In this document: piece after piece, positions 13,924 through 26,000 of the stretch
Layout: each line of letters opens with the position of its first letter
Numbering within the stretch: position 1 is the stretch's first letter
NCBI GenBank assembly: GCA_963585895.1
Contig: OY757921.1
Span: 52,639,669-52,703,668, forward strand
Reading direction: 5' to 3'
Source of the DNA: Sepioteuthis lessoniana
Lineage: Eukaryota; Mollusca; Cephalopoda; Myopsida; Loliginidae
DNA length: 64,000 bases
Translations under genes and position numbers: made by a program
Notes under the pieces: model-generated
Database searches by the model: none
Told to the model about the DNA's origin: nothing
What the model saw: only the letters and a program-made list of their open reading frames with translations

Positions 13924-16900
13924 CAGTGTCAGTGATGCCACTTGAAGCTACTGTGCTTAGAACAGCATCCAAAGGCACAGCATTGAATGACTAGAATACT
14001 CAGCAAAGTCCAGGAAACTTGAAGAAACTGGCTGTCACTCAGACTCTATTGAAAAAACCTCAAATTAGAACCACTAGGAAAAAAATCAGATTTTAATAAT
14101 AATAATAATAATAATTATCATTATTATTATAGTTATTGTTGTTGTTGATCCTTATGAGTTTTTCACATCAGCGTCAGCTGATGGTCTTTCACTGGATTTT
14201 GAGCGACAGCAAGTCTCCTCATGTCTCCAGGACTTTTCTCAGTATTCTGACCGTTCTCAACAATGCTCTAGTTTGGATGGTGTCCACTCATCCTCCAACT
14301 TCCAAGTCCTCCAGTCTCTTTAATAGTCCTTTAGTTACTGTACCGAATGCACCAATCGCAATTAGTATAATCGTCATCTTCATATTCCATAGGTTTTTAT
14401 TTAATTTCTTAGCAATGTCGAGGTACTTATCCTTCTTTTCACTTTCTTTCAGTTTTATTCTGAGGTCATCCAGTACAGAAAAATCCACCATTTTGCAAGT
14501 TCTCTTTTTGTTGTTGATTATTATAAGTTCTAGTCTTCTGGGCGAGATTAGGTGATCCGTTTGTATGTCAAAGTCCCATTGGAGTTTGTGTATCATTCCC
14601 CAGGAGAGCTGCTCGGTTGTATATATACCATTTGTTTGTATGGTCAATATTAGATTTCTTGCACAGTTCCCAGTGTATCACCTTGCCCACCCAGTCATGT
14701 CTAGTCTTAAACACCTTCTGTGCTAATTTACTGCATTCGATTATCATGTTATTGATGGTTTCGTCTCTATCACCACATAATCTACATTTGCTATTTTGTT
14801 GCGTCTTATCTATTATCCCTTCTTTGATTGTTTTTTATGGCGTTGCTTTGTGCTATTATTAGGAGAGATTCTGTTTCTCTTTGAAAGTTTCCTTTTCTTA
14901 GCCACGTCCAGGATTTTCGTGCGAGATGTCGTTTATTAGCCATTTAAAGCACCCATAGAAATGTTTTCCTCCAATTTTTGTTTTCTAGTTATTGTCATTC
15001 TGTTGATCATCGTGTTGTCAGAATCCTTTTTGATGGCTTGTAATCAGTCCGTGTTTTTCTATGTATTCCTCGAATCTTTGTATCGATGCGTCAACACTGT
15101 CTTCAATGCTGGCATGTCCTCTTCCTCCCTCATTTCGTGATACCTATATTTTCTCAACGTCGTCCTGGGAAATAATGCCTTATACATGGTCATTAGTTTT
15201 CTTGTTCTTTGATCCTTTTGCTTAAGATCTTCTTTGGTCTACCTCAGAAAGGGTACCGAATATCTAACTAGTGCTCCAGCCCAGGTATTTATTCTTTGAT
15301 AAGGTTTCTGTTAGATAGTTTTGTCTCGAGAAGCTTTTTAGTTCTTCTGAGATATTCTTTCTTAATTTTGTCTTTCATCATTTGATGGTGTCAACCGCCA
15401 AGATGCCCAAGAGGATGGTAACTACTTAGTGCTTTAAGACTAAAAGGTGGGTATTTTTCATCTATTTAGAAAAGTCATGAGCCATATAAAGATTAACACT
15501 GTAAATTAAAAAAAAAAATCTTTCGTGGTTTTGAAATAGTTTAGCTGAAAATAATTTGGGGGATTAAAACCCTCTTCATTTAAAAATTCAATGGTTTACC
15601 AAAAGATTTTACAAATAATACAAAATTAAAGTTTCTTTTTTTTAAATTAAAGACATTTTACTGACCAGATTTGCTCCGAACACCACAAAAAAATTCGTTT
15701 TAGCTGCCTTACTGGTTCGATTCCTACTATCTAGTGGTCAAACGGAATTTATATATATTTTTTTTCTAAGAATTAACGGTCACGTGATTTTAGAGTATCT
15801 TCCATTCTAAAGTTCTTTTTTTCCTTTCTTTGTTTTCCCAAAATCTAATACACTACATTCATATTGCAAATACCTGAGTTTACCGCCGTAAATTTAAACA
15901 CATCTTTTGTGATTTTGAAATAGTTTAGCTGAAAATAACTTGGGAATTAAAACAAAGTTTCAAAGCTAAAACATAGTTATGAAACATGAAGGCAACAGTG
16001 ACACAAATAACAGAGCCCTTGAAACAACCCCGAAGAAGATGGAAAACAGACAGAAGAAAGTGTATGTTCGTGGAATTATGAGACCGTTCTGACTAGACTA
16101 CAACAAACTAAAATAATAATAAATGTTCGGAAGGACTGAAGAGAATTGCAATTATTCAGACGGAAATCGGATTGGTATTTAAAGTGAAAGTCTCTCGTTA
16201 CTACTGGCTTAAAAGCCTTGCAAAGAGTTTTAATTTGTTAATTGAAAAGAAAAAAATGTTTCGATAATATTAAAATCGCAATATTTCCTTACCGCATTTT
16301 GATATTTCTCTCCAATTAAGAGGGAAACCAGCGTGTTCACATTCTCGAGCAAATCCTTCGATCGCTTCACAAACAACTTTATTCAAAACTTTACTATCGT
16401 TGTGATAAGCACAAGCATCGATTTTGCATGAATCCACATACTTTTTCCTTTGATTACTGCCGAACATTTTTGAGCAGTTGTTGAATATTGGATGCTGAAT
16501 AACGTCACATTTCTCGGTGTCATCAGGTTTACATTTTATGTTTACGCCAGACCCATCACATCTGCAGTGATAAGAAAAGATAAAAATCTACAGTTAAGAA
16601 TCAAGTTGCATCATCTTTTAAGAAATAGCTGCTCTATCGGCGGGTTTGAGAATACTCAGACTGTATCCCTTGCAAAGAGGTAAAACCCCAGAAAATATGT
16701 CCCAGTATGACACAAAACTGAGTTTGTGGGCAGGATCAAGGTTCTTGAGATCTGCAGAAAATGGAGTACACCTTTATTGCTATTGGTCCCATGTCCACTC
16801 AATTTGGAGTAGTAGTACTTGTTAGTATCTCATTTATAGGTTTAATAAATCTGTTTAAAATTATTCGAATTTGATAAAATCGTATGCCAAAAAACTTAAG

Positions 16901-17463
16901 AAACAACTACGAAAAAGATGTAAATATGAAGGTGATTGATCCTTTTAGAAATAGATATGTAATTCAAAATATCATCCTGTAATTTAATATAATGAGCTTT
17001 ATCTCTACCTGAAATAGAAACAGGATACCAAAAATCTGTCGAAGTCATCAAGCTTTAACAAATATCAAAATTATCGCAGGTGTTTTTCCATCCATGCTGT
17101 CAACGTAGGCAGAACTAAGGGTTCAGAGTCCTGAGAACCCCAACAAAAGAAGCTGGGGTTCTCAATTCTGCTTCTTGCGCGAGGCAACCCCTAGGGTAGA
17201 TTGAGGGAGAAAGAACCAGTAAAATAATCGAGAAGAGCCGGTTCTACTAGAACAAGAAGAGACTCGTGAATTTACGCTGCACATTGTGTCAGTTATTCTT
17301 TTCCACATATTTCTATAGCCTAAGTATTTAAAGAAATAGATTATATAGTTGATCTTACATCTGAGACAAGTTAGGCTTTTGTGTTTCCTTTCACCCATCG
17401 GATGATCATGATCACTGATATAGTAGTTGTTCTTATGTATGGAATAACACACACACGCGCACC

Positions 17464-17503
<40 letters not shown>

Positions 17504-20041
17504 GAGATATGTATCTGGACAGGGTGTGGTGTTTGCAGTATTAGGTTATTATGTGAATTGTGTTATCATCTAACATGATACCTTGGAAGTATAAAAATGT
17601 AATCATTGCATTTTTTCTCAGAATTTTGTTGGCACCCTCTTTTTTTATGGTTATGAGCACTGAAGAATGAACGATAAACTCCGAATAAAACTGGAAACTT
17701 TGCTCCGGTTGGAGAAAGCTCCGGTACAAGCACTTGAAATACTTCAGTAAGTGTGTAGAAATAACATAATGTTGTGTAAACGTATTTTTGAGTGGCACAA
17801 GTGTCTTAAAGAGGGACACCAGGATTTGAAAGATAAATTCATCACTGGGAGGCATCCAGCAGGTAGGACTGAGGTCAACCTTGAGCTGTTTACGAAAGTG
17901 GTCTGTGGAAATTGTCTGTTGACTGACGGACGGCTCACAAGTCCACTGGAAAAGGTGAGTGTTTTAAAGATATCCCAGAAGATTTGGACGTATCGGAAAA
18001 GTAACAGGTGGGGATGCGCTGTGTATTCGGCAATTCCTGGCCGAGAGAACTATTGCCATGTTGGTAATACCCATCCTATTCACCTGAGCTTACCTCGTCT
18101 GACTTTTTTTTCTTCAAGCACATTGGGATTTATTTTAAAGACATTGGGGACATCAAGGTGGCATCCCAAAGAACCCTTTCAGAGTATAAAAGCTTTGCAA
18201 AGAAGGATTGATAAGTACATTAGACTCAAGGAGGATATTGCTCAGTGGAACCCATATATGTATTTACTAAACCCCTCCACACGGACAGGATGTAACAGAT
18301 GGTCAATTCTTAATTAAGAGTTTTCATTCTCCTAAACTAGTTACCTAAGCAAGACTAAAGAACCCCATCTACCATGCCAGACGGAGAACAATTGGATTCC
18401 TACATTTCCCAAATGTATGAGTGCAATCTGAAATGCAATAAACCTCGTTCAGGATTTGAACTCGGAATCTTTAATTTCTGGAATTTAAAAGAGACAATTT
18501 GTAACACCAGCTTCGTTACTTTTCAAATATAACTAGCATATCATTGATCTATCTTTGTGTGGGCCTGGATTCCTCTCAGACCGTATGTGTACATGTGTAC
18601 ACTATCTTTTTCATTTCTGCTATATGTAAACCTGTAAGGCGATTCCTGGTCCATTCTAAAATAACACTGAAGTTTGTTAGAGTAGTTCAATTTGCAGAAA
18701 GTAAGGTTCTAGTTTACGAAAAGGCAATAACACTGGTTTACAAAAATAAATTTTTGGTCTGAGGCAAGAATGGGGATTGGTGTTTTTTGTTAATTTGGGT
18801 GTGCTTAATTCAAATTTATAAATAGTCTTGCTCTATCACCTCTAGTTTTCTGGCTTTTAAACAGTCACATTTTAGTATAAACAGAGAATATATGTGCATA
18901 TTTCAAGAGTTGCAGCAGCTTATAACAGATAAACCAGGATAGATAAAGAACACTGATTGAATCAATATACTTGGATGACACAATTACACAATTCATAGTA
19001 GCACACACAGTCAAAAGTGTGTTTTCTTAGAAGATCTGGTGTATTTTGCCTCCGGGATATCACGCAAGAGCATCCAGCAGAAGTCTCCCATCATTCTAGG
19101 GTTCCATTTGCCTTGATAGTTGCTCTCCATCTTCGTAATGTCTTGGTGGAATCTTTCTCCATGCTCATCACTCACTGCTCCAAGGTTTGGCGGGAAGAAG
19201 TTGAGGTGGGAATGGAGAAAATGAATCTTGAGTGAAATTCGGCAGCCCATATCCTCGTAAGACTTTAGCAACTTCTAAATACAGGCTTGGTAATCTAGTA
19301 CGTAATGCTGGGATACAGCTCGACTATCCCAGAGACAGAGAAAACAACAGTGCTTTCTGAAGCCCGCTTGCATACCCATAAGAAGACCAAATGACCTTAT
19401 TTGTTCCGATTCCTGAAGCTGGTGATCTTTACATCTTCCTGGACTAGGTTCCACTGTTTAAGCCGAGAAGCCAAGAGCTCTGACTGCTGTTTTGACACAT
19501 AAAAATCACGAGCAAGATCATTCAGGTCTTCTTGCGTGATCCTGTGTGGCTCATTGCCACTTGTTTCTGAATATGTAGACTCAGTATCTTCCAAAGATAT
19601 TGACTCGGCAGAATCCTCCCTTGAAGGCATTTCTTCATCTGATGAGGAAAGAAGATCCTTATTTACTGGAGGTGTGGGTACAGGAAGATCATCTGAATGG
19701 GGATCGGGTCTCATAGCAGATCGAAGGTTGGGATATTTGATCTTTTTCCTAGAAGATGCATTGAAAACAGTTATATTAGTTAAACAAAAATAACAATCAT
19801 CTGCGTAGTTTCGCGGCTCTCTCCAAACCATCGGGACTGAAAAGTTGAAAGCAAAGTTGAAAACTAAATGTGTATTTGAAAATGTAATACTAATATTTTG
19901 TCACCCAAAAGATTTGTAACACGATAATTGAGGGACACCGACCTCATGTGCCACCTGTGAGACAACCTCTTCCAATGACTGCCAGAGTGTTGACTGAGTC
20001 CTGCTGCCTTAACTGTCAAAATCCGTCTTGATATATAACTA

Positions 20042-20091
<50 letters not shown>

Positions 20092-23000
20092 GTAATGCTA
20101 TCACTTATATTTAGTGCATAATAACTAAAAAATAAGCCATAAGTCTCGGAATATTAGAATTGACCCTGAATTCATGTACGCCTTTATGTACTGTATATGC
20201 ACAAAATGTACACTATGCATATCTAAAAAAAACTAGAGGTGATGAGTAAAAAGGGATTTAAAATTTGAATTCAGCACCCTCAAATTAGGTAAAAACGGGT
20301 ATTTTTGTGCTTGCCTCAATTTCTTTGTAAACCCCAGTGTAATTTTTCCGGAAATACCCAGCTTTCAAGAAGCAAAAATAACTTTACTTCTTGGAAGCCA
20401 AACTTTTATAAATCAAGCTACACTCGCCTCCACATCGTCATTACTATTGCTCTGATAATGTTATCAGTTGTCCATGACCTTCCGGCCATCGTTCTATCAT
20501 AGCCCCCAACTTAAAAAAAACAAAGAAACAGACCAGCTAAAGCAAATCAAAACTAATTTTGAAATAACATTAGAATTATATTTATAGATTAATTTCGCTA
20601 AATTTCACGTCCTCACCTGAGTTTTGTTTCGTCACTGTCGTCTTCGACTCGATGACTTTTTCCAACTTTTGAGAAACGGTCACTATCTTTCGAAACATCC
20701 TTTCCGTCTTTCGTACGCAGGTCATCTTGCTTCCCATTACAATCACCACAGATTCCGTTCATTTTCTTTATAAATGTTGCTGGTAGCTTTACATTCGCAC
20801 GATGCCTTCCGTCAAACTGAACTTGCAGACCCCATTTCGTAGACACAGTAATCCAACCACCAGAAAATTTAGCAGAGAATCCTAAAACGTTGTCGATTGG
20901 CAGAGAACGACTCTCTCCATTGACCTTTTATAAGAAATAGAACAATCTGTGATTATGAAAAATTATGACAAAACTTCCGGAGAAATGTGGAGAAGGTCAT
21001 TTTCAATTATAGCATGTCGATGTTCTAACAGACTGTATATTGGAGCATAGCAACAATATTAAAATCAACAAATATACTAAGTAGAATTGTGTTGAAGAGG
21101 AATCTTTAACGTAAGATATAAAATAGGAAAAGTTATACCCAACCAATACGTCACCCTATTCAAGTTCGTAATTTTATGATCGGTTATTCAGAAATTATCC
21201 TGTTTCCTCGGCTATGACAGCTGACATATTAGAATCAACAAGCATCCAGAGGAAAGTCTTTTATAAGTGGAATCTTTAAGATGAGACATAAAACCCAATT
21301 CATGTGAAATCTCAGCGAGCATTAACAAAATAAATGCAATAGCAAGATCAGTGAGTAAAGTACATGAAATTAATGTCGGCACAATATTTGATTACTGAAA
21401 TGGAGAAAAATGACAAAGATGAGATTAAATTTATATATATATATATATATATATATGGCTGAATCTAGGACTCAGGTTACTAAATCTGAGATCTAAGCTT
21501 TAGGCAAGTCTTTTTCAAACCAACTAGCAAAGTACTCTAACGTTCCTACTTTCTTGATTTGGCGGTCAACTATAACTGCTCTGTGTTGCAACTCCTCTAA
21601 TAAACTGATCTGCTTCCAACGTGGACAATAGGCGGAGAAAACATCTTAGCCTTATAGTCAACCCAACTTGTCAGCTGACTTGAGTTCAAATTCTGGATAA
21701 AGCTGTTGGTGTTTCTCGTCGCGCTGATGGACTAGGGAATCACTGCCTCCAGTTATGTAAAATAGTAAGGCACGCTGATTTCTTTATCCATGGTTAGGTA
21801 ACCAGTCAAGGAATTCAAAACGTCTGAACTTAAATGTAAGTGTATCACATTTTACCCAATACGAATCCAACGACTGATAGCCTTGTCCAGGAATGTAAAT
21901 CTGGTAATCGATTTCTTTCCTTACAAAGATAATCGCTACGTACTTCCTAAACTCTTGTGTAGAAGCAGAATCACTTTTTTAAATGAGCTGATTACAGAAT
22001 AGGGTATCAGCCTGCAACAGATTCTTTGAATAATATTTCACAGATTTTGAATTTAAAGTATTTCCTTTTCCGAGAGTGCTTCACAAGCTAAGTTAACTCT
22101 CATATTTACCAATAACCAAAGTAGCCTTTTCTAAGCATTTTAATAAAAAGTAAAATGAAAACAGGATTGATATCAGATCGTCAAGACAATATATAACCGT
22201 TACGCTATACGTGATTATTTTTCGATATGAATGCAATTCTATGTAAATTACATGTAGAAGTTCTTCTAAAAAAATATTTTTCTGATGTCAGATTGTATTC
22301 AAATTTTGTATTGAATTTTATATTTTGTTTCTTGTTTCCCTGCTCATATCTACTCACAAGCATTTTGTTTCCAGGCATTAGTCTTATAATGACATTCTTC
22401 AGTTTGATATCAACCAATCGAGTGTAAGACACGCGTGTATTTCCACGATGTTCATTTTTAACTTCAACTGCAAAGAAATTCGGCGCTTCTTTAGTGCTTG
22501 CAGCCAATGTATACTTGCAAATTCCCATGAAATGGATCATTTCTCCGTCAAATGTCCTGTAGTGTGGATCACCTGATACACTGCATCTACAATCAGGCTT
22601 CACTGAAAAAGTTTTAAAAAATAAGTCAGATTTACACATATGAGATTATGAGATGATTTGGGCCATACATTAAGATGGGAATATAGAAACGAGTTACTAT
22701 ACATACGTTATTTGCAAATGCCAAGGAAACTCAAAGATGATGTTGATGATGAAACGACATAATATTCAATGAAAATAATCTTGTATATTTTGGAGTTTCC
22801 TCAAATTTTTTCGAGAGAATAGACACAAATATAGCATAGGATAGTGCTAAAGATTTGCGTATAAGGATAAATTAATAGACTTATTTATTCATTAATTTTA
22901 ATGGCATATCAACCCATCAAGCGTTCATCAGTTTTTATCTCTCTCTCTCTCTCTCTCTCTCTTCATCCACCCCTATTATTCATCGCTCCCGGTAGGTCTT

Positions 23001-26000
23001 CCAAACTATACCATGTGTCCACTCAAAGCTGATGTAAATAAGTTCTTATTGGTTGCATTACACTGGGACGTCCCATTGTAGGGATCTACAGAAGAACTCC
23101 ACTTCTGAGTTCGTCCTTGCTTCTGCAGCACAGTCCCGCATGGATCGTTCGTCTGACTTAGATAGTTTTTGAAATGGGAGCTAAGCTCTTGTTTCGTGGA
23201 GTATTGCTGCTAAGGTTTGTTCAAGATAACTGGTAGCATTATTGTGTAGTTCCTATCAAGTTTTTTCTTAACGCATTTTTAGCATCCATGTGGTGCATCC
23301 ATAGCCACAGTTTGGAAAAAGTTTCGTTTTATTTTGTCGGATGGATCAGATTTCTATATGATCTATAACATATCGACAACAGTCCAAGCCTTCATAAGGT
23401 ACGTATTAAAATCACTTTCAGTTGATGTGACGCTGCCGCCAAGGTACGTGAACTAGTCCACTCATTTCAGTAGAGATGGCCCCTTCTCATTTATAACACA
23501 TGTACTTAATTTTATTTGGGTTCACGTGGAGGCCAAAGCTGCCTGCTCTAGCCCAAGCAGCAGAGACTCGGCTTGGATAGGTGTATTTGCAAGCATTATA
23601 TCATCAGCATCGTCTGGATTTGTTATAGTTTCTACAGGATATCGTCTGCTTTATGCATTTTTGGCGTAAACCGATTTTCTTTTATTTGATCTATAGATGT
23701 TCGAAGTTTGTTGTCTCGGCAGATAATAAACGAATTTAGTGCTAATGTATCTCCATGCAAAACTCCAGAAACAATACCGAAGAAGTCCGTGTTTCTATTT
23801 CTTTCGTAATTTCATAAAACATCATTATAGTGGTAACAGTTTCTATAAGGATACGATATATTATAAGTATTTGCTCCATCTTCCGTCTGTGTATGGAATC
23901 AAATACCTTGGAAAAATCTACAAACACTGGTGTCACCGAGATTTTTTGCATGAACATCTTCGATGATACGACAGATTGTTAGAATCTGTGATACTGCGGA
24001 TCAATTTCACCTTTGATACAGCTGAAAAGCACAGCATTATAGTGACTATAGAAATAAGAGTTATGCCTATTGGTGATTCTGAGAATCTTTTCTTGGAAAA
24101 GGGGTGGATGCAGCTTATTGTCCATCTCTCTATTGTATCTTTTTATGTAATATCAGTGATTTTAGGGAAATTTCCAAGCAGATTCTTAAAATGTTTTTTA
24201 CAATTTCGTATTTGTTCTTCTTGGTTGGCAGTTTGTAGTTTTGTTCTCGTGGTTCTTTTACTTTTGCTCACTTTTTACTATTTGCCATTCATGATTTTCT
24301 TTCTTCTACCGAGTTTCTTATTTTATTGATCTGGCTTTGAATGTATTATTTTGCTTTTGCTTTTTTTTCTTTAATTTCTTTTTGGTATGTATTATTTCTC
24401 TCTGGGCTTTCTTAAGTTTATGCACGTCGACATTTGCTGGGTTTTTATTAAAGCAATTATTCCAATCGAATAGAGACAATTTTGAACAGAGGAATTTGGC
24501 GAGTAGATGAAACACTAACAAGTTCTACCTCTCCGAATCTGAGTTGACCTAAGTTGAATTGCAATGAAGGAGAAGTTTACAATCCCAAGAGCCGTAGATG
24601 CAGTTTCACTGTCTTATCCAGGATACCTCTTTTTTGGGCAGGAGTTGCATCAGATGGTCAATAGATTGATATGCCTATAATTACATATACTTATATCAAA
24701 ACTTAGAAAAGATAGACTGATAGTTACTTACTTTGCGAACATTGTTTTCCTTGAAATTGATCTGTACATTCACATGCGTATGCCTTTCCTTGTGGCACAC
24801 ATTTGCCGCCATTTTTGCATGGTTTAGTATCGCATAAGTGAACTAGAAAACAAAACAAAAACGTGGATAATTGAAGTATTTCATGTGTCGTGTTCATAAG
24901 TTGACTCTTCTCAATAATTTACGTAAGAATGAAAAGTTCTTTTTGGCGACATTTTTTGAGAAGCTTCAAATTAAACTGGTGACTGGAATTCTTATGAAGA
25001 TAATAAAAAATACGTAAATACTGTATCTTTTTTTACAATGATAATAATTCCATGGGAAACTTGACCACTACCGCCTTAACTAAAATCCTTATGATTATAA
25101 CAAATATTCTACACACCTACAAGCGTACGGTGTACATCAAGTGGAAATGGGTAGTTATATTGATATATCTATTAAAGAAGAAATAATCAGAAACAGTTCT
25201 ACAACACATCTGCTTAACAGCATGAGTGTCTTACCATTTTCCCCGTCTGATACTACACACTCTGAAAGGCTATCCTTCGTGGCGCCTGGGGCTCTTGAAT
25301 ACGATTACTTCAACACTATAGAAGGGTAAGACCCTTAAATGGGGTCACCTGTTGAGTGGCAACATTAATGGTTGAGGACAGGATCCTACTGGCTGAGTGG
25401 TCCATGACTTGGATTCCAAGGTTGTCTGGTGACCAGCAACACTCTACTTCTGCTCTTACTTTGGCGTGACGAGCGAAGAAAAAGGCTCGATTCGATCTAT
25501 GGGTTGGTCATGTCATGCCCTAGCACCCTTATGATTGTCTCGATCGTATTTTTCAAAGTGCTCTAATAGCAAACAAACACCAATCCCTTTTACCTTAAAG
25601 GTGCCAGAAGGCAATGCTAAAGAAATACATTTTATTTTATGCATAATTATCTTTTCCGTTTCTTTTCAGGTTGTTACAACACACATAACAAATCATAGGC
25701 ATATCATTTTTTTTAAATATTGGAATGAACACATGCAGCTAAAATATGATCCTTATTGTTGTGCATACAATCATACACATTTTTCGGTAGAAAAATCTAA
25801 ACCTTATTAGGTTTTTTTATTCATTTCTATAACAGCACATCAACTCCACCTGAGTTATGTCGAAACACGATCCATTTGTAAATACTTCATTGTAATCATA
25901 ACTATTTTCAAAGATCCATTGCATTTTTTTATTTAATCATCTGTTTGCCTAGTTATTACATCATATATTCCGATTAAACATTAATAATTTGTATGCTTTC

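Larger units (their letters stand above)
11120..16292 (-). other. Intron between C8 and TIL (unit 3), filled by LINE fragments
   Basis: Only 99 bases long in units 1 and 2, this intron is 5.2 kb here. The excess is LINE family A pieces in both orientations (about 11990-13340, 13960-14095, 14115-15440, 15970-16125), microsatellites, and unassigned AT-rich sequence (11303-11990, 13340-13890, 15440-15970). A 50-base segment GAAATAGTTTAGCTGAAAAT occurs twice (near 15535 and 15918), showing a local duplication. Confidence 0.65.
18720..20345 (-). mobile_element. Candidate DNA transposon with long inverted terminal repeats
   Basis: The segment 18731-18860 on the plus strand and the reverse complement of 20225-20345 align: ACACTGGTTTACAAA / ACACTGGGGTTTACAAA, TGAGGCAAG in both, TTAATTTGGG / CTAATTTGAGG, GTGCTTAATTCAAATTT / GTGCTGAATTCAAATTT, ATCACCTCTAGTTTT in both. 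The homology may go further outward (18650 and 20400). Between the arms lie the N- and C-terminal parts of a protein of a widespread multicopy family (19011-19831) and a TA microsatellite. Inverted arms around a repeated coding sequence indicate a DNA transposon. Exact ends and target-site duplication were not determined. Confidence 0.6.
16562..20616 (-). other. Intron between VWD second half and C8 (unit 3)
   Basis: Contains a perfect hairpin (17132-17164), a TA microsatellite, a deleted mariner, a SINE-like piece and the candidate long-inverted-repeat transposon. The stretch 16562-17130 shows nothing I recognise. Confidence 0.6.
22603..24731 (-). other. Intron between EGF and VWD (unit 3)
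   Basis: Mostly occupied by a LINE family B copy (22975-24500) preceded by a CT run (22939-22962). About 230 bases on the gene-upstream side and 330 on the downstream side are unassigned. Confidence 0.65.

Noticed and set aside
15700..15740. GGTTCGATTCC motif as a tRNA or SINE B box
   Set aside because: No A box at the right distance and no second copy recognised; could be chance.
25141..25329. 62-codon frame ending near a GTAAG-like sequence, as a possible exon
   Set aside because: On the opposite strand to the gene, no domain, no convincing acceptor and no partner exon.
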